Below are positions 1-6,794 of a stretch of DNA of 22,052 bases, piece by piece; position 1 is the first letter of the stretch, and every line of letters begins with the position of its first letter. Origin of the DNA: DASSUC01 sp035649895 (GTDB taxonomy: Bacteria > Actinomycetota > Actinomycetes > Mycobacteriales > Micromonosporaceae); assembly GCA_035649895.1 (NCBI GenBank), contig DASRIS010000102.1:1-22052 (forward strand). The letters run 5' to 3'. The position numbers were made by a program, and so were the translations under genes. The notes beneath the pieces were generated by a model. The model was given only the letters and a program-made list of their open reading frames with translations. It did not search any database and was not told the origin of the DNA.

Positions 1-143
1 GACCGGGTGCCTTCGCCCACTGGGCATGGGTTACCCACGCCCCCACGGTCTGGTGACCAGAGCGACAAGAGCCGTATAACGGGCGACCGTTACGTACGGT
101 TCTGTGAGGGCCCGGGGGTGAGATCCCCCGGGCTACTCGGCAT
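1..143 (+). mobile_element. 3' end of a group II intron (domains V and VI)
   Basis: Positions 69-102 form a 34-nt group II intron domain V. The outer strands GAGCCGTA and TACGGTTC pair and contain the catalytic AGC triad at 70-72. The distal helix AACGG/CCGTT (78-82 with 87-91) is closed by a GCGA (GNRA) tetraloop. A domain VI hairpin follows, with a 9-bp stem (110-118 with 125-133). The candidate branch-point A is at 135, eight nucleotides before a terminal AT at 142-143, as is usual for bacterial group II introns. The upstream body and any intron-encoded reverse transcriptase lie outside the window. Positions 1-68 are read as the end of domain IV. The structure was folded by hand, but length, tetraloop, triad and branch-point spacing all agree. 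Confidence 0.85.
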
Positions 144-404
144 CCCATCAGCTTGTGGAGGCTGCCCTGTCCAGCAGCTCACCGTTCGCGACGATGCGGT
201 TCCTGATGATGGGGCTGTTCCGGGTCGGGGCGCTGCTCGGCGGGGTCCTCGGGGAGCTCGTCGGACTGCGCCCCACCCTGTTCGTCTCGGGCGGCATCAT
301 CGCCGCCTCCGCCCTGCCGGTCTACCGGGCGCTGCGCCACGTCCGGGACGTCGAGGACCTGCATCCGTGGCACGCGCCCGCCGCCGGGCCCAGGCGGTGG
401 GTAG
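144..404 (+). pseudogene. C-terminal remnant of an MFS transporter downstream of the intron
   Basis: The frame through 146-148 (codons of phase 155) translates to a typical last-two-helices segment of an MFS exporter. ATMRFLMMGLFRVGALLGG is followed by GELVGLRPTLFVSGGIIAA and a basic tail. Homology starts directly after the predicted intron 3' end, so the intron appears to sit inside the transporter gene. The frame does not stop where the protein should end. It stays open to 790, antisense to the next gene, while a TAG in another frame at 402-404 abuts that gene's stop at 405. This suggests a frameshift or decay near the 3' end, so the 404 boundary is an estimate. The 5' part of the gene lies outside the window. 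Confidence 0.55.
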
Positions 405-1562
405 CTACCCGCGGGTGGCACCCGAGCCGGCGGTGGCGGGGGAGGCCGCGGGCGTACCCGGCAGGTGGAACATGTCCATCGACTCGTCGACGAGCGCGTG
501 CAGGTGCGCCGCGTACGGTGGCTCGCCGCCGAGGCCGTCCAGGGCCCGGTGGACGTCGTCGACCATGGCGTCAACCTGGCGGCAGTAGCCGTCCACCACC
601 TCCGGGGCGAGCAGGTGGTGCCGGAGCGCCGACCTCGCCTGGGGCGATGTGGCCGCAGCGGCGTGCAACGCAAGCATCTGCGCCCGCAGCGGCTCGGCGA
701 GCGACTGCACGAGGTACGCGAGGAGGTAGGTCGCCGTACCGTTCCGCAGGTCCTCGTCCCGGCCGGTCACCAGGTCCTTGCGGTCGTTGACGAGCTGGCG
801 CAGGACGCCGAGCTGCCGGCCGATCTCGCGCCACCGGTCCGTGCGGTGGTCGTCGGCTCCGGCCAGCCGGGCGGCCAGGGCGCTGGCCATCGCGTACGGG
901 GCACCGGTCTTGCCGCGGTAGCTGTCGAGCACCGCGTCGGTCGTCGTGTCCGCCGGGCGTGCCGCATAGTCCAGGAGCTGGCCGCTGATGCCGTCCAGCC
1001 AGCACCGGGAGACCTCGTGCATCAGGTGCACCCGCGTTGCGTCGTCGACCTCTGCCGTGGCGAAGAGCCGTGTCGGCAGGTGGCATCCGGCGGCTATCGC
1101 GGCGAGGACCCCACGGTTGCCCGCGGCTGCGTCCTGCCGCGTCTCCGGGCCGGTGCCGGCGCTGGCGCTGGCGCTGGTGTCGGCCAGGTCGTCGAGGAAC
1201 CGCGCCGCCGTCCACCAGAGCAGGTGCACGAGGGCGGCGCTCTTGCCAGCAGCGGGGTCGCCCGCCTCCGCCGCGTGCACCAGCAGCGGGAACCGGACCA
1301 TGATGTTGATCGTGCCGTTCGAGCCGCCGGCCCGCGCCCGCCCCACAACCGCCCCGATGAACTGGGACATCGCCTGGTCGACGAGGCCGGGACGGCCGCC
1401 CAGCTGCTCCACCAGGGCGGCGAGGTCGGCCTCGACCTCGGCGGAGACCTGCTGGATGGAGCACTGTTGGCTGTCCTGCGGCGGCCGGCGCTGCGCGAGG
1501 GTGGATAGCACAGTTGATTTTGGCGCGGCGTTGCGGATGCGAGTCAAGCGTGCAGATGCCAT
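405..1562 (-). CDS. Polyprenyl-synthase-like (trans-isoprenyl diphosphate synthase fold) protein
   Basis: This 385-residue protein has the hallmarks of the class I isoprenoid synthase fold. The first Asp-rich motif is FLDDLADT (D124, D125, D128). A conserved Lys region, YRGKTGAPYAMASALAARL, sits near residues 215-233. The second metal motif is changed to NDRKD (259-263) and is followed by NGTATYLLAYL, the equivalent of the Asp-rich, Lys/Thr-Leu-Pro region of chain-length synthases. An NDxxD second motif resembles ComQ-like or cyclase-like branches more than housekeeping synthases. The likely substrates are allylic or isopentenyl diphosphates in the cytosol. The product cannot be predicted. 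The ATG at 1562 is preceded immediately by AAAGG, too close for a normal ribosome-binding site, and the first 40 residues are poorly conserved in character, so the true start may lie further in. It converges on the transporter remnant and diverges from the HIT gene. Confidence 0.7.
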   Translation of the reverse strand: MASARLTRIRNAAPKSTVLSTLAQRRPPQDSQQCSIQQVSAEVEADLAALVEQLGGRPGLVDQAMSQFIGAVVGRARAGGSNGTINIMVRFPLLVHAAEAGDPAAGKSAALVHLLWWTAARFLDDLADTSASASAGTGPETRQDAAAGNRGVLAAIAAGCHLPTRLFATAEVDDATRVHLMHEVSRCWLDGISGQLLDYAARPADTTTDAVLDSYRGKTGAPYAMASALAARLAGADDHRTDRWREIGRQLGVLRQLVNDRKDLVTGRDEDLRNGTATYLLAYLVQSLAEPLRAQMLALHAAAATSPQARSALRHHLLAPEVVDGYCRQVDAMVDDVHRALDGLGGEPPYAAHLHALVDESMDMFHLPGTPAASPATAGSGATRG

Positions 1563-1568
1563 CCTTTG

Positions 1569-1586
1569 GCAGCGCGAAAGCGCTGC
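1569..1586. promoter_or_regulatory. Perfect hairpin in the leader of the polyprenyl-synthase-like gene
   Basis: GCAGCGC (1569-1575), GAAA (1576-1579) and GCGCTGC (1580-1586) form a perfect 7-bp inverted repeat. It begins 6 bp upstream of the ATG at 1562 in the 164-bp divergent region. It could be an operator or an mRNA hairpin that masks initiation. Which one is unknown. Confidence 0.4.
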
Positions 1587-1726
1587 TTTGTCGCGGCTTC
1601 AGCGGTGCCGGGTCGACTGTGGCAGGGCAGCGTCGCGTCCCGGCGTCGACGCAGCCCGGCCTGCACCGCCGTAGCCACCTTTAGCCCGGACCATGCCGCA
1701 CCCGGCTGAGCGAAAGGGAGTCCAGT

Positions 1727-2593
1727 ATGGACAGTGCCACCGGCTACACCGACCGGGACCTGGGCCGGATCGCCTTGGCGGAGCAGGCGGCGCGGGTCGC
1801 CGACGGGGCGCACGCCCTGGTCGGTAAGCACGGGCACGATGTCCCCGCCGAGGAGTGGCTGACCGGCCTGGTCGCGCCGGTGCTCGACGACGCCCGGCAG
1901 CTGGAGGACCTCGCCGTGGCGTACGCGCGCGGGCGCGGGCTGAGCTGGGCGCAGGTCGCCGCCGCCACCGGTCTCGACGCGGAGCAGGCCCGGCAGCGCT
2001 GGGAGCCGGTCACGGTGCCCGTTCCCGACGACCCCGACGCGCTCGTGACCGAGCTGGAGCACTGGTTCATCCGCCACCTGTGGCTCGACGTGACCGCGAG
2101 CATCCCCGACCCGCTGCGCCGGTTGCTGGACGGGGCCGCCCCGGCCGACCTGCCGAGCTGCCTGGTCTGCCGCAAGTACGCCGGAGGACCGGTCCCGGCC
2201 TGGGCTGGGCGGGCGGAGCCGCCCGGCAAGCATCTGGTCGACGACGAGCTGTGGCGGGTGGGCCACGGTCCCACCGTCTTCTCGCCCTGCGGGACGCTGC
2301 TGGTCGAGTCGCGCCGACACTACCTGGACTACGCGGAGATGACGCCGGAGGAGTCCACCTCGTACACAGCGCTGCTGTCCCGCCTGATGCCGGTCATCAA
2401 GCAGGTGACCGGGGCGGAGCGGGTGCACGTCTTCTCCAATATGGAGGGTGCACCGCACTTCCACTCGTGGCTGATGCCGCGCCGCCCGGCCGACGTCCGC
2501 GGGCGCAGGTTCCTTGTCAGCCCGGGCAGCTGCTCCGACGCCGAGGCGGCCGAGGCGGTCGAACAGATGCGGTCCCTGCTCGCGGCCGGGTGA
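1727..2593 (+). CDS. HIT-family protein with N-terminal helical/HTH-like region
   Basis: This protein has 288 residues. The C-terminal half is a histidine-triad (HIT) nucleotide-binding domain. A Cys pair (LVCRKYAGG region, near residue 148) precedes FSPCGTLLVESRRHYLDYAEM and the triad-like block GAPHFHSWLMP. The triad reads H244-F-H246-S-W248, so the first two histidines are kept and the third is Trp. HIT enzymes are nucleotide hydrolases or transferases (Hint, GalT, Ap4A phosphorylase branches) that act through the middle His. The N-terminal part contains GLSWAQVAAATGLDAEQARQ, which resembles a helix-turn-helix. The ATG is well supported by AAAGGGAG with 7-nt spacing. The start region is shared with the divergent polyprenyl-synthase-like gene. 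The stop codon lies inside the first copy of a 31-bp tandem repeat. The substrate is unknown. Confidence 0.75.
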   Translation: MDSATGYTDRDLGRIALAEQAARVADGAHALVGKHGHDVPAEEWLTGLVAPVLDDARQLEDLAVAYARGRGLSWAQVAAATGLDAEQARQRWEPVTVPVPDDPDALVTELEHWFIRHLWLDVTASIPDPLRRLLDGAAPADLPSCLVCRKYAGGPVPAWAGRAEPPGKHLVDDELWRVGHGPTVFSPCGTLLVESRRHYLDYAEMTPEESTSYTALLSRLMPVIKQVTGAERVHVFSNMEGAPHFHSWLMPRRPADVRGRRFLVSPGSCSDAEAAEAVEQMRSLLAAG

Positions 2594-2676
2594 GCGCGGC
2601 TGCTGTGACGTAACGGCCGGGTGAGCGCGGCTGCTGTGACGTAACGGCCGGGTGAGTGCGGCCGCCGTGGGACAGC
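2584..2676. repeat. 31-bp tandem repeat, three copies
   Basis: Copies at 2584-2614 and 2615-2645 are identical. A third at 2646-2676 matches at 23 of 31 positions by my alignment. The unit begins GGCCGGGTGAGCGCGG and ends TGACGTAAC. The first copy contains the end and stop codon of the HIT gene, so the array lies between two convergent genes and looks like a slippage duplication of that 3' end. Confidence 0.9.
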
Positions 2677-2687
2677 GGCCGGCGAGC

Positions 2688-3833
2688 TCACGGGTACACC
2701 CGCTCCAGCAGCTGCCGGCTGGGCACCCGGTCGGAACGGGTGAGCAGCTGCGCGGTCAGCCGGTGCGGGTCGACGTACCCGACCCCACGGGCCAGCCGCG
2801 CCAGGAACGGGCTGAGCGTGGCGGTGTCGGCGTCCGTCGTGGCCTTCAGCCGCCGCGCCCGGTGCACCCACCGGCGCAGGTCCTCGACGCGGAACGAGCC
2901 GGACGCGCCACGCCCCAGCGCGGCGATCAGGTACAGCCGCAGTGCAAGCCGGAGGGTGACCTTGTCGACGTCGACCTGGCGGCGCAGCGCGTCCAGCGTG
3001 AACCCCTGCCAGCCGCCGTGCCGGCTCGACGCGGCAACCCCGCCGATGGGCACCCGGTCCACCTCGAACCGGACGGCCCGAGCCCCGAACGCGCGAAGGA
3101 CCCGTTCGACGAGCAGGTAGTCCTCCCGCAGGCCGCGGTCGTACACCAGTACGAACAGGTCGTACCGGCCGGCCAGCGGGATGAGCTGGCCGAGCACGCA
3201 GGTCAGGTAGTTGGCCTGCCCGGCCGCGCTGACCAGGCCGCGCAGCGGGATGCCCTGGGCGGTCAGGTCCAGGTAGACCGGTGCCCGTACCGGCCTGCCG
3301 TCGATGCACAGGTGCCGGTCGGCCAGCACCTCGACCAGCTCGGCGTCGGAGAGCACCGGCGGGCCGTGGCGGCCCAGCTCGGTGTCGAAGAGGTTCAGGG
3401 TGCGGTAGTGCCCGCGCCAGATGTCGAGCAGCCGCAGCGCGGACGGGTGCAGCCAGCGCGCACTCCGCGCCCGCTGCACGTACGGCTCGAGCCGCGAGTA
3501 CGGCACGCGCGCCCCCTCGGCGTGGTGGCGCACGTACAGCTCACCGATCTCCTCCTCGGTCGCGTGCCTGAAGTCAGCGTCGGGACAGGTGCGGTCGAGG
3601 TACTCCCAGAACGCCACGGTCTGGTGGCCGGCGGCGAACGCGTGGTGGTCGTACACGCAGGTGACGTCGGCGATGTGGGCGGTGGCCCGGTAGAGCACGT
3701 CGATGATCAGCAGGAACCTCGCGTGGGTTGGGGTCAGCGGCTTGGTGGGGGAGATGGTGATCGGCGCGACCAGCACACGAGGTGGGCGCAGGTCGGACAT
3801 CGTCGCTACGCGCGGAGGCCGGGAGCCGGGCAT
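2688..3833 (-). CDS. Diverged class I aminoacyl-tRNA-synthetase-like (HUP-fold) protein
   Basis: This is a 381-residue protein with no confident family assignment. Its N-terminus (VAPITISPTKPLTPTHAR, then DVLYRATA and DVTCVY) follows the layout of the catalytic start of class I aminoacyl-tRNA synthetases such as CysRS: GPT, a HIGH-type motif, then DVLRR and VTYV. The HIGH box is degenerate (TPTHAR, keeping the last His), and I see no KMSKS. If the fold is right, it would bind ATP and activate a carboxylate or transfer a nucleotide. The function is unknown. It lies 5 nt downstream of the P450 stop and is probably co-transcribed with it. ATGs at 3833 and 3800 are both possible starts, each preceded by the same TAGCGACG and neither with a clear ribosome-binding site. 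Confidence 0.5.
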   Translation of the reverse strand: MPGSRPPRVATMSDLRPPRVLVAPITISPTKPLTPTHARFLLIIDVLYRATAHIADVTCVYDHHAFAAGHQTVAFWEYLDRTCPDADFRHATEEEIGELYVRHHAEGARVPYSRLEPYVQRARSARWLHPSALRLLDIWRGHYRTLNLFDTELGRHGPPVLSDAELVEVLADRHLCIDGRPVRAPVYLDLTAQGIPLRGLVSAAGQANYLTCVLGQLIPLAGRYDLFVLVYDRGLREDYLLVERVLRAFGARAVRFEVDRVPIGGVAASSRHGGWQGFTLDALRRQVDVDKVTLRLALRLYLIAALGRGASGSFRVEDLRRWVHRARRLKATTDADTATLSPFLARLARGVGYVDPHRLTAQLLTRSDRVPSRQLLERVYP

Positions 3834-3842
3834 CGTCGCTAC
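3777..3842 (-). repeat. Imperfect 33-bp duplication carrying two start codons
   Basis: On the minus strand, 3842-3810 and 3809-3777 are adjacent 33-bp units sharing GTAGCGACGATG and then about 12 of 21 positions. Each holds an in-frame ATG (3833, 3800). The encoded repeats read VATMPGSRPPR and VATMSDLRPPR. The first unit starts at the last base of the P450 Trp codon and includes its stop. Confidence 0.7.
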
Positions 3843-5006
3843 CAGCGCACCGGCAGCGCGGTCAGCCCGCGGACGAACATCCCCTCCCGCCAGCGGGGTG
3901 TGGCCTCCGCAAGGTCGAGGGTGGGCACGCGGCGCAGCAGCGTGTCCAGGGCGGTGGTCAGCTCGACGCGGGCCAGCGGGGCGCCCAGGCACAGGTGCCG
4001 ACCGTAGCCGAACGCCACATGAGGGTTGGGGTGGCGGTCCAGCCGCAGCTCGTCCGGGGCCTCGAAGACCACCGGGTCCCGGTTCGCCGCGGCGAAGACC
4101 GGGACGACGACCTGGTCCGCCGGCACCTTCACCGCGCCGACCGCGGTCGGTTCCCGCGCCATGTGCGGCGCCCCGCCGGTGGCAGCCAACGAGGTGCAGC
4201 GCAGCATCTCCTCGACCGCCGTGGCCAGGCGCCGCGGGTTGCGGCGCAGCCACTCCCACCGGGACCGGTCGGACAGCAACAGGTAGGCGCAGATGGCGAG
4301 CTGGTGGGTGACCGTCTCGTACCCGGCGATCAGCAGCCCGTACCCGACGTGGACCGCCTCCTCGCGGGTCAGCGGGCCGCCCGGCCGGGAGGCCTCCACC
4401 AGGTCGGTGAGCACGTCCTGCCCGGCCGGGTCCGTCCCGCTGCGGCGGCGGTCGTACCGGTCGGCGAAGTAGTCGAACAGGTCGCGGTGCGCGGCCGAGA
4501 CCTGGTCCGGCGGGTGGCCGGCGGTGGACATCATCACCGTCACCGCCGGGTGGAACCGGGCAAAGTCACCATCGGGTACGCCGAGCAGCTGGCAGATCAC
4601 CCGTACCGCCAGCGGCCGGGTGAAGTCCGCGACCAGCTCGGCCGGCGCCCCGGCGGCCAGCATCCGGCTGGCTAGGCCATCCGCGTGCCGCGCGACCGCG
4701 GGGCGCATCGCGTCAGCCCGGCGCTGGGTGAAGGCGGCAGCGACCGCCCGCCGGCGGCGGGTGTGGTCGGGCGGGTCGGCGCTGTTGAGCGCCAGCGACT
4801 CCGGCGACCGGGCGGTCATGCCGTGGCGGGCGGCTGCGGAGCGGCTGAGCCGGACGTCGGTGACCACCTCGCGCAGCTCGGCGTACCCGTGCACCAGCAG
4901 CGCCGGCACGCCGCTGGGCAGCAGCGCCGGGCACGGCCCGGCGCCGCGCAGCGCGGCCAGCTCGGCAGCGGGGCCGACGCCCCCGTGCTCGGGCAGCGGG
5001 AAGCTA
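3839..5006 (-). pseudogene. Cytochrome P450, 5' end displaced by IS insertion
   Basis: The main body of a bacterial CYP monooxygenase. The I-helix motif is AGYETVTHQ (Glu-Thr version of AGxDT), the K-helix is EMLR (ExxR), and the heme loop is FGYGRHLCLGAPLAR with the Cys thiolate ligand. All core motifs are intact. The native start lies across the IS630-type element. Joining 6725-6713 to 5004-3839 (one TA copy) gives an in-frame 392-residue protein beginning MPHLSFPLPEHGG, a normal length for this family. The enzyme would hydroxylate or epoxidise a small molecule with ferredoxin partners. In the present allele the native start is cut off. However, an open frame continues leftward into the element, with a GTG at 5071, so a chimeric protein is possible. 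Confidence 0.85.
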
Positions 5007-5037
5007 AGTGGTCTGCGCCGTAAGTCCTTCGGGGGTT
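5007..5037 (+). repeat. IS630-type left terminal inverted repeat
   Basis: This 31-bp repeat starts AGTGGTCTGCGCCG and is the exact reverse complement of 6683-6713. It lies directly after the flanking TA. Confidence 0.95.
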
Positions 5038-5067
5038 GACGATTCAGGGCTCGGATGCTGTTGGTGA

Positions 5068-5382
5068 TCACGGGGTGATGGGGGCGATGTGTAGGTCGCA
5101 GACCAGGTCGAGAGCTTCTTCGGTAGAGCCGGTGAACCAGGTCTGGTCTTCGTAGCTGTTCGTGCTGGCCACATAGATGGCCGTGCCCCACCTGCGGGCG
5201 GATCCGCCGTAGCGCAGCCGCATCAGCGGCAGCCGCTCACCGTCGGCCAGTTCGCCTGCGACGTAGGCGAACTGGCCGCGATAGCGCACATCAACGGTTG
5301 CCAGCTGCGGCCAGTTCTGGCGGGCGTGCGCACGCAGCCGCTGCGCCAGGGACGTCTTGGTGGACTCGGGGATAGCGGGCAT
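5068..5382 (-). CDS. Small passenger protein inside the IS element
   Basis: This 104-residue protein starts MPAIPESTKTSLAQRL at the ATG at 5382, which has AGGA upstream at 8-nt spacing; ATG 5391 is an alternative. It is rich in conserved-looking Trp/Tyr/Gly positions (RLRYGGSARRWGTAIYVAS, then WFTGSTEEALDLVCDLHI) and has no membrane segment. I do not recognise a named domain. It is transcribed against the transposase and out of the element toward the P450. Its TGA (5070-5068) overlaps a GTG at 5071 that is in frame with the P450 remnant. It could be an accessory or regulatory protein of the element, or a gene the element captured. Confidence 0.55.
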   Translation of the reverse strand: MPAIPESTKTSLAQRLRAHARQNWPQLATVDVRYRGQFAYVAGELADGERLPLMRLRYGGSARRWGTAIYVASTNSYEDQTWFTGSTEEALDLVCDLHIAPITP

Positions 5383-5487
5383 GGCGCCCATCCTGCCCGC
5401 CGCCGGGCGTGTCGTACGCCCGTTGCCGGCCGGCTGTTCGGCATGATCGGTGATCGTCATGAGGATCATCGATCGAAAGTAGAGCCT

Positions 5488-6684
5488 GTGCCTGCCTGCC
5501 GCGCACGCCGGATCACGGTGACCGCCGCCGAACGACACCGGCTCAAAGCCCTGGCCTACTCCCATACCGCCGGCTACCAGCAGGTCATCCGCGCCCGGAT
5601 CATACGAGACGCCGCCCACGGCTACTCCAACGCCAAGATCGCCCACCGCCATGGCATCACCATCGACACCGTGCGCCGCTGGCGCGGCCGGTACGCCGAG
5701 GAAGGCATGGCCGGGCTGGCCGACCGGCCCCGGTCCGGGCGCCCACCTCGGTTCACCCCGGTACAGGTCGCTGAGATCAAAGCCCTCGCCTGCCAACTGC
5801 CCGCCGAGACCGGTGTGCCGCTGTCCCGGTGGAGCTGTCCCGACCTGGCCGGTGAAGTCATTGCCCGCGGCATCACCACCGCGATCTCGGCGTCCACTGT
5901 ACGCCGGGTCATGGCCGCTGACGCGATCAAACCCTGGCAGTACCAGTCCTGGATCTTCATCCGCGACCCGCACTTCGCCGCCAAGGCCACCCGCGTGCTG
6001 GACCTGTACGCCCGCAGCTACGACGGGGTCCCGCTTGGCCCGGACGAGTACGTGATCTCCAGTGACGAGAAGACCAGCGTCCAGGCACGCTGCCGCTGCC
6101 ACCCGAGCCTGCCACCCGGCGCCGCCCGCACCATGCGGGTCAACCACGAGTACGACCGCGGCGGCGCCCTGGCCTACCTGGCCGCCTACGACGTCGGCCG
6201 GGCACGCGTGTTCGGGCACTGCTCACCCAAGACCGGGATCGCGCCGTTCATGACCCTGGTCGAGCAGGTTATGACGCAAGAACCGTACGCCTCCGCGAGG
6301 CGGGTGTTCTGGATCGTGGACAACGGCTCCTCCCACCGCGGCCAGGCCGCGATCGACCGCCTCGCGAAACGCTTCCCGAACGCGGTCATGGTCCACACCC
6401 CCGTCCACGCCTCCTGGTTGAACCAAGTGGAGATCTTCTTCTCCATTATTCAACGCAAAGTCCTCACACCCAACGACTTCACCAGCCTTGACCAGGTCGA
6501 AGACCGACTCGCCGCCTTCGAGCAGCGCTACAACGCGACCGCCCGGCCCTTCAGATGGAAGTTCACCCCGGCCGACCTCGAGAACCTTCTGGCCCGGATC
6601 GAGCGACACGAACAGAAAGAGTCAGACCTCCAACAGCACGATGACTGCGACCACCAGCCTGCCGTACTGGCCCTCGCCGCATAA
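5488..6684 (+). CDS. IS630-family DDE transposase
   Basis: This protein of about 398 residues begins with a winged/HTH region: RARIIRDAAHGYSNAKIAHR, TIDTVRRWRGRY, then the family signature GLADRPRSGRPPRF. The catalytic domain has Asp193 (ISSDEKTS), Asp278 (WIVDNGSSHRG) and Glu315 (WLNQVEIFFSIIQRK), a DD(36)E triad typical of IS630. All three residues are present and there is no internal stop, so it should be active. The TAA overlaps the right inverted repeat by two bases. The start is uncertain. GTG 5488 is chosen because upstream codons look non-coding and overlap the passenger gene's leader; ATG 5440-5450 and GTG 5518 are alternatives. It cuts and rejoins DNA at TA sites. Confidence 0.9.
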   Translation: MPACRARRITVTAAERHRLKALAYSHTAGYQQVIRARIIRDAAHGYSNAKIAHRHGITIDTVRRWRGRYAEEGMAGLADRPRSGRPPRFTPVQVAEIKALACQLPAETGVPLSRWSCPDLAGEVIARGITTAISASTVRRVMAADAIKPWQYQSWIFIRDPHFAAKATRVLDLYARSYDGVPLGPDEYVISSDEKTSVQARCRCHPSLPPGAARTMRVNHEYDRGGALAYLAAYDVGRARVFGHCSPKTGIAPFMTLVEQVMTQEPYASARRVFWIVDNGSSHRGQAAIDRLAKRFPNAVMVHTPVHASWLNQVEIFFSIIQRKVLTPNDFTSLDQVEDRLAAFEQRYNATARPFRWKFTPADLENLLARIERHEQKESDLQQHDDCDHQPAVLALAA

Positions 6685-6713
6685 CCCCCGAAGGACTTAC
6701 GGCGCAGACCACT
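6683..6713 (-). repeat. IS630-type right terminal inverted repeat
   Basis: This is the exact reverse complement of 5007-5037 over 31 bp. It begins two bases inside the transposase stop codon, and its last base forms part of the flanking TA (6713-6714). Confidence 0.95.
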
Positions 6714-6737
6714 AAGGTGAGGCATGGAGATCCTCCT
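6713..6737 (-). pseudogene. Displaced start and ribosome-binding site of the P450
   Basis: On the minus strand AGGAGG (6737-6732) is followed after 6 nt by ATG (6725-6723) and codons for MPHL, then the element begins. This is the native translation start of the P450 body at 3839-5006. As it stands, translation from here runs into the element and stops within it after about 65 codons. Confidence 0.9.
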
Positions 6738-6794
6738 GGCTGTCGATGCGCATCACCGTGGTGCGGTGCCGGCGGATGGCACCGGAACGGGCCC

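Larger units (their letters stand above)
5007..6712. mobile_element. IS630-type insertion sequence with TA target duplication
   Basis: A complete element of about 1.7 kb. The terminal inverted repeats at 5007-5037 and 6683-6713 are perfect over 31 bp by direct reading; the outermost base is ambiguous because of the target TA. TA flanks both ends (5005-5006 and 6713-6714), within a larger CTAAG direct repeat (5004-5008, 6712-6716). TA duplication and the DD(36)E transposase fit IS630/Tc1-mariner relatives. It carries a plus-strand transposase and an antisense passenger gene. The insertion interrupts a P450 gene four codons after its ATG, and deleting the element with one TA restores the reading frame. 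The perfect repeats suggest recent arrival. Confidence 0.93.

Noticed and set aside
2652..4007. A 451-codon plus-strand frame opposite the synthetase-like gene and part of the P450
   Set aside because: Composition is typical of antisense shadow, and it overlaps a P450 with all its motifs on the other strand.
5004..6716. CTAAG as a 5-bp target duplication for the IS
   Set aside because: The 5-bp match exists, but the transposase is IS630 type, which duplicates TA. The extra matching bases are explained by the element's own ends and chance.
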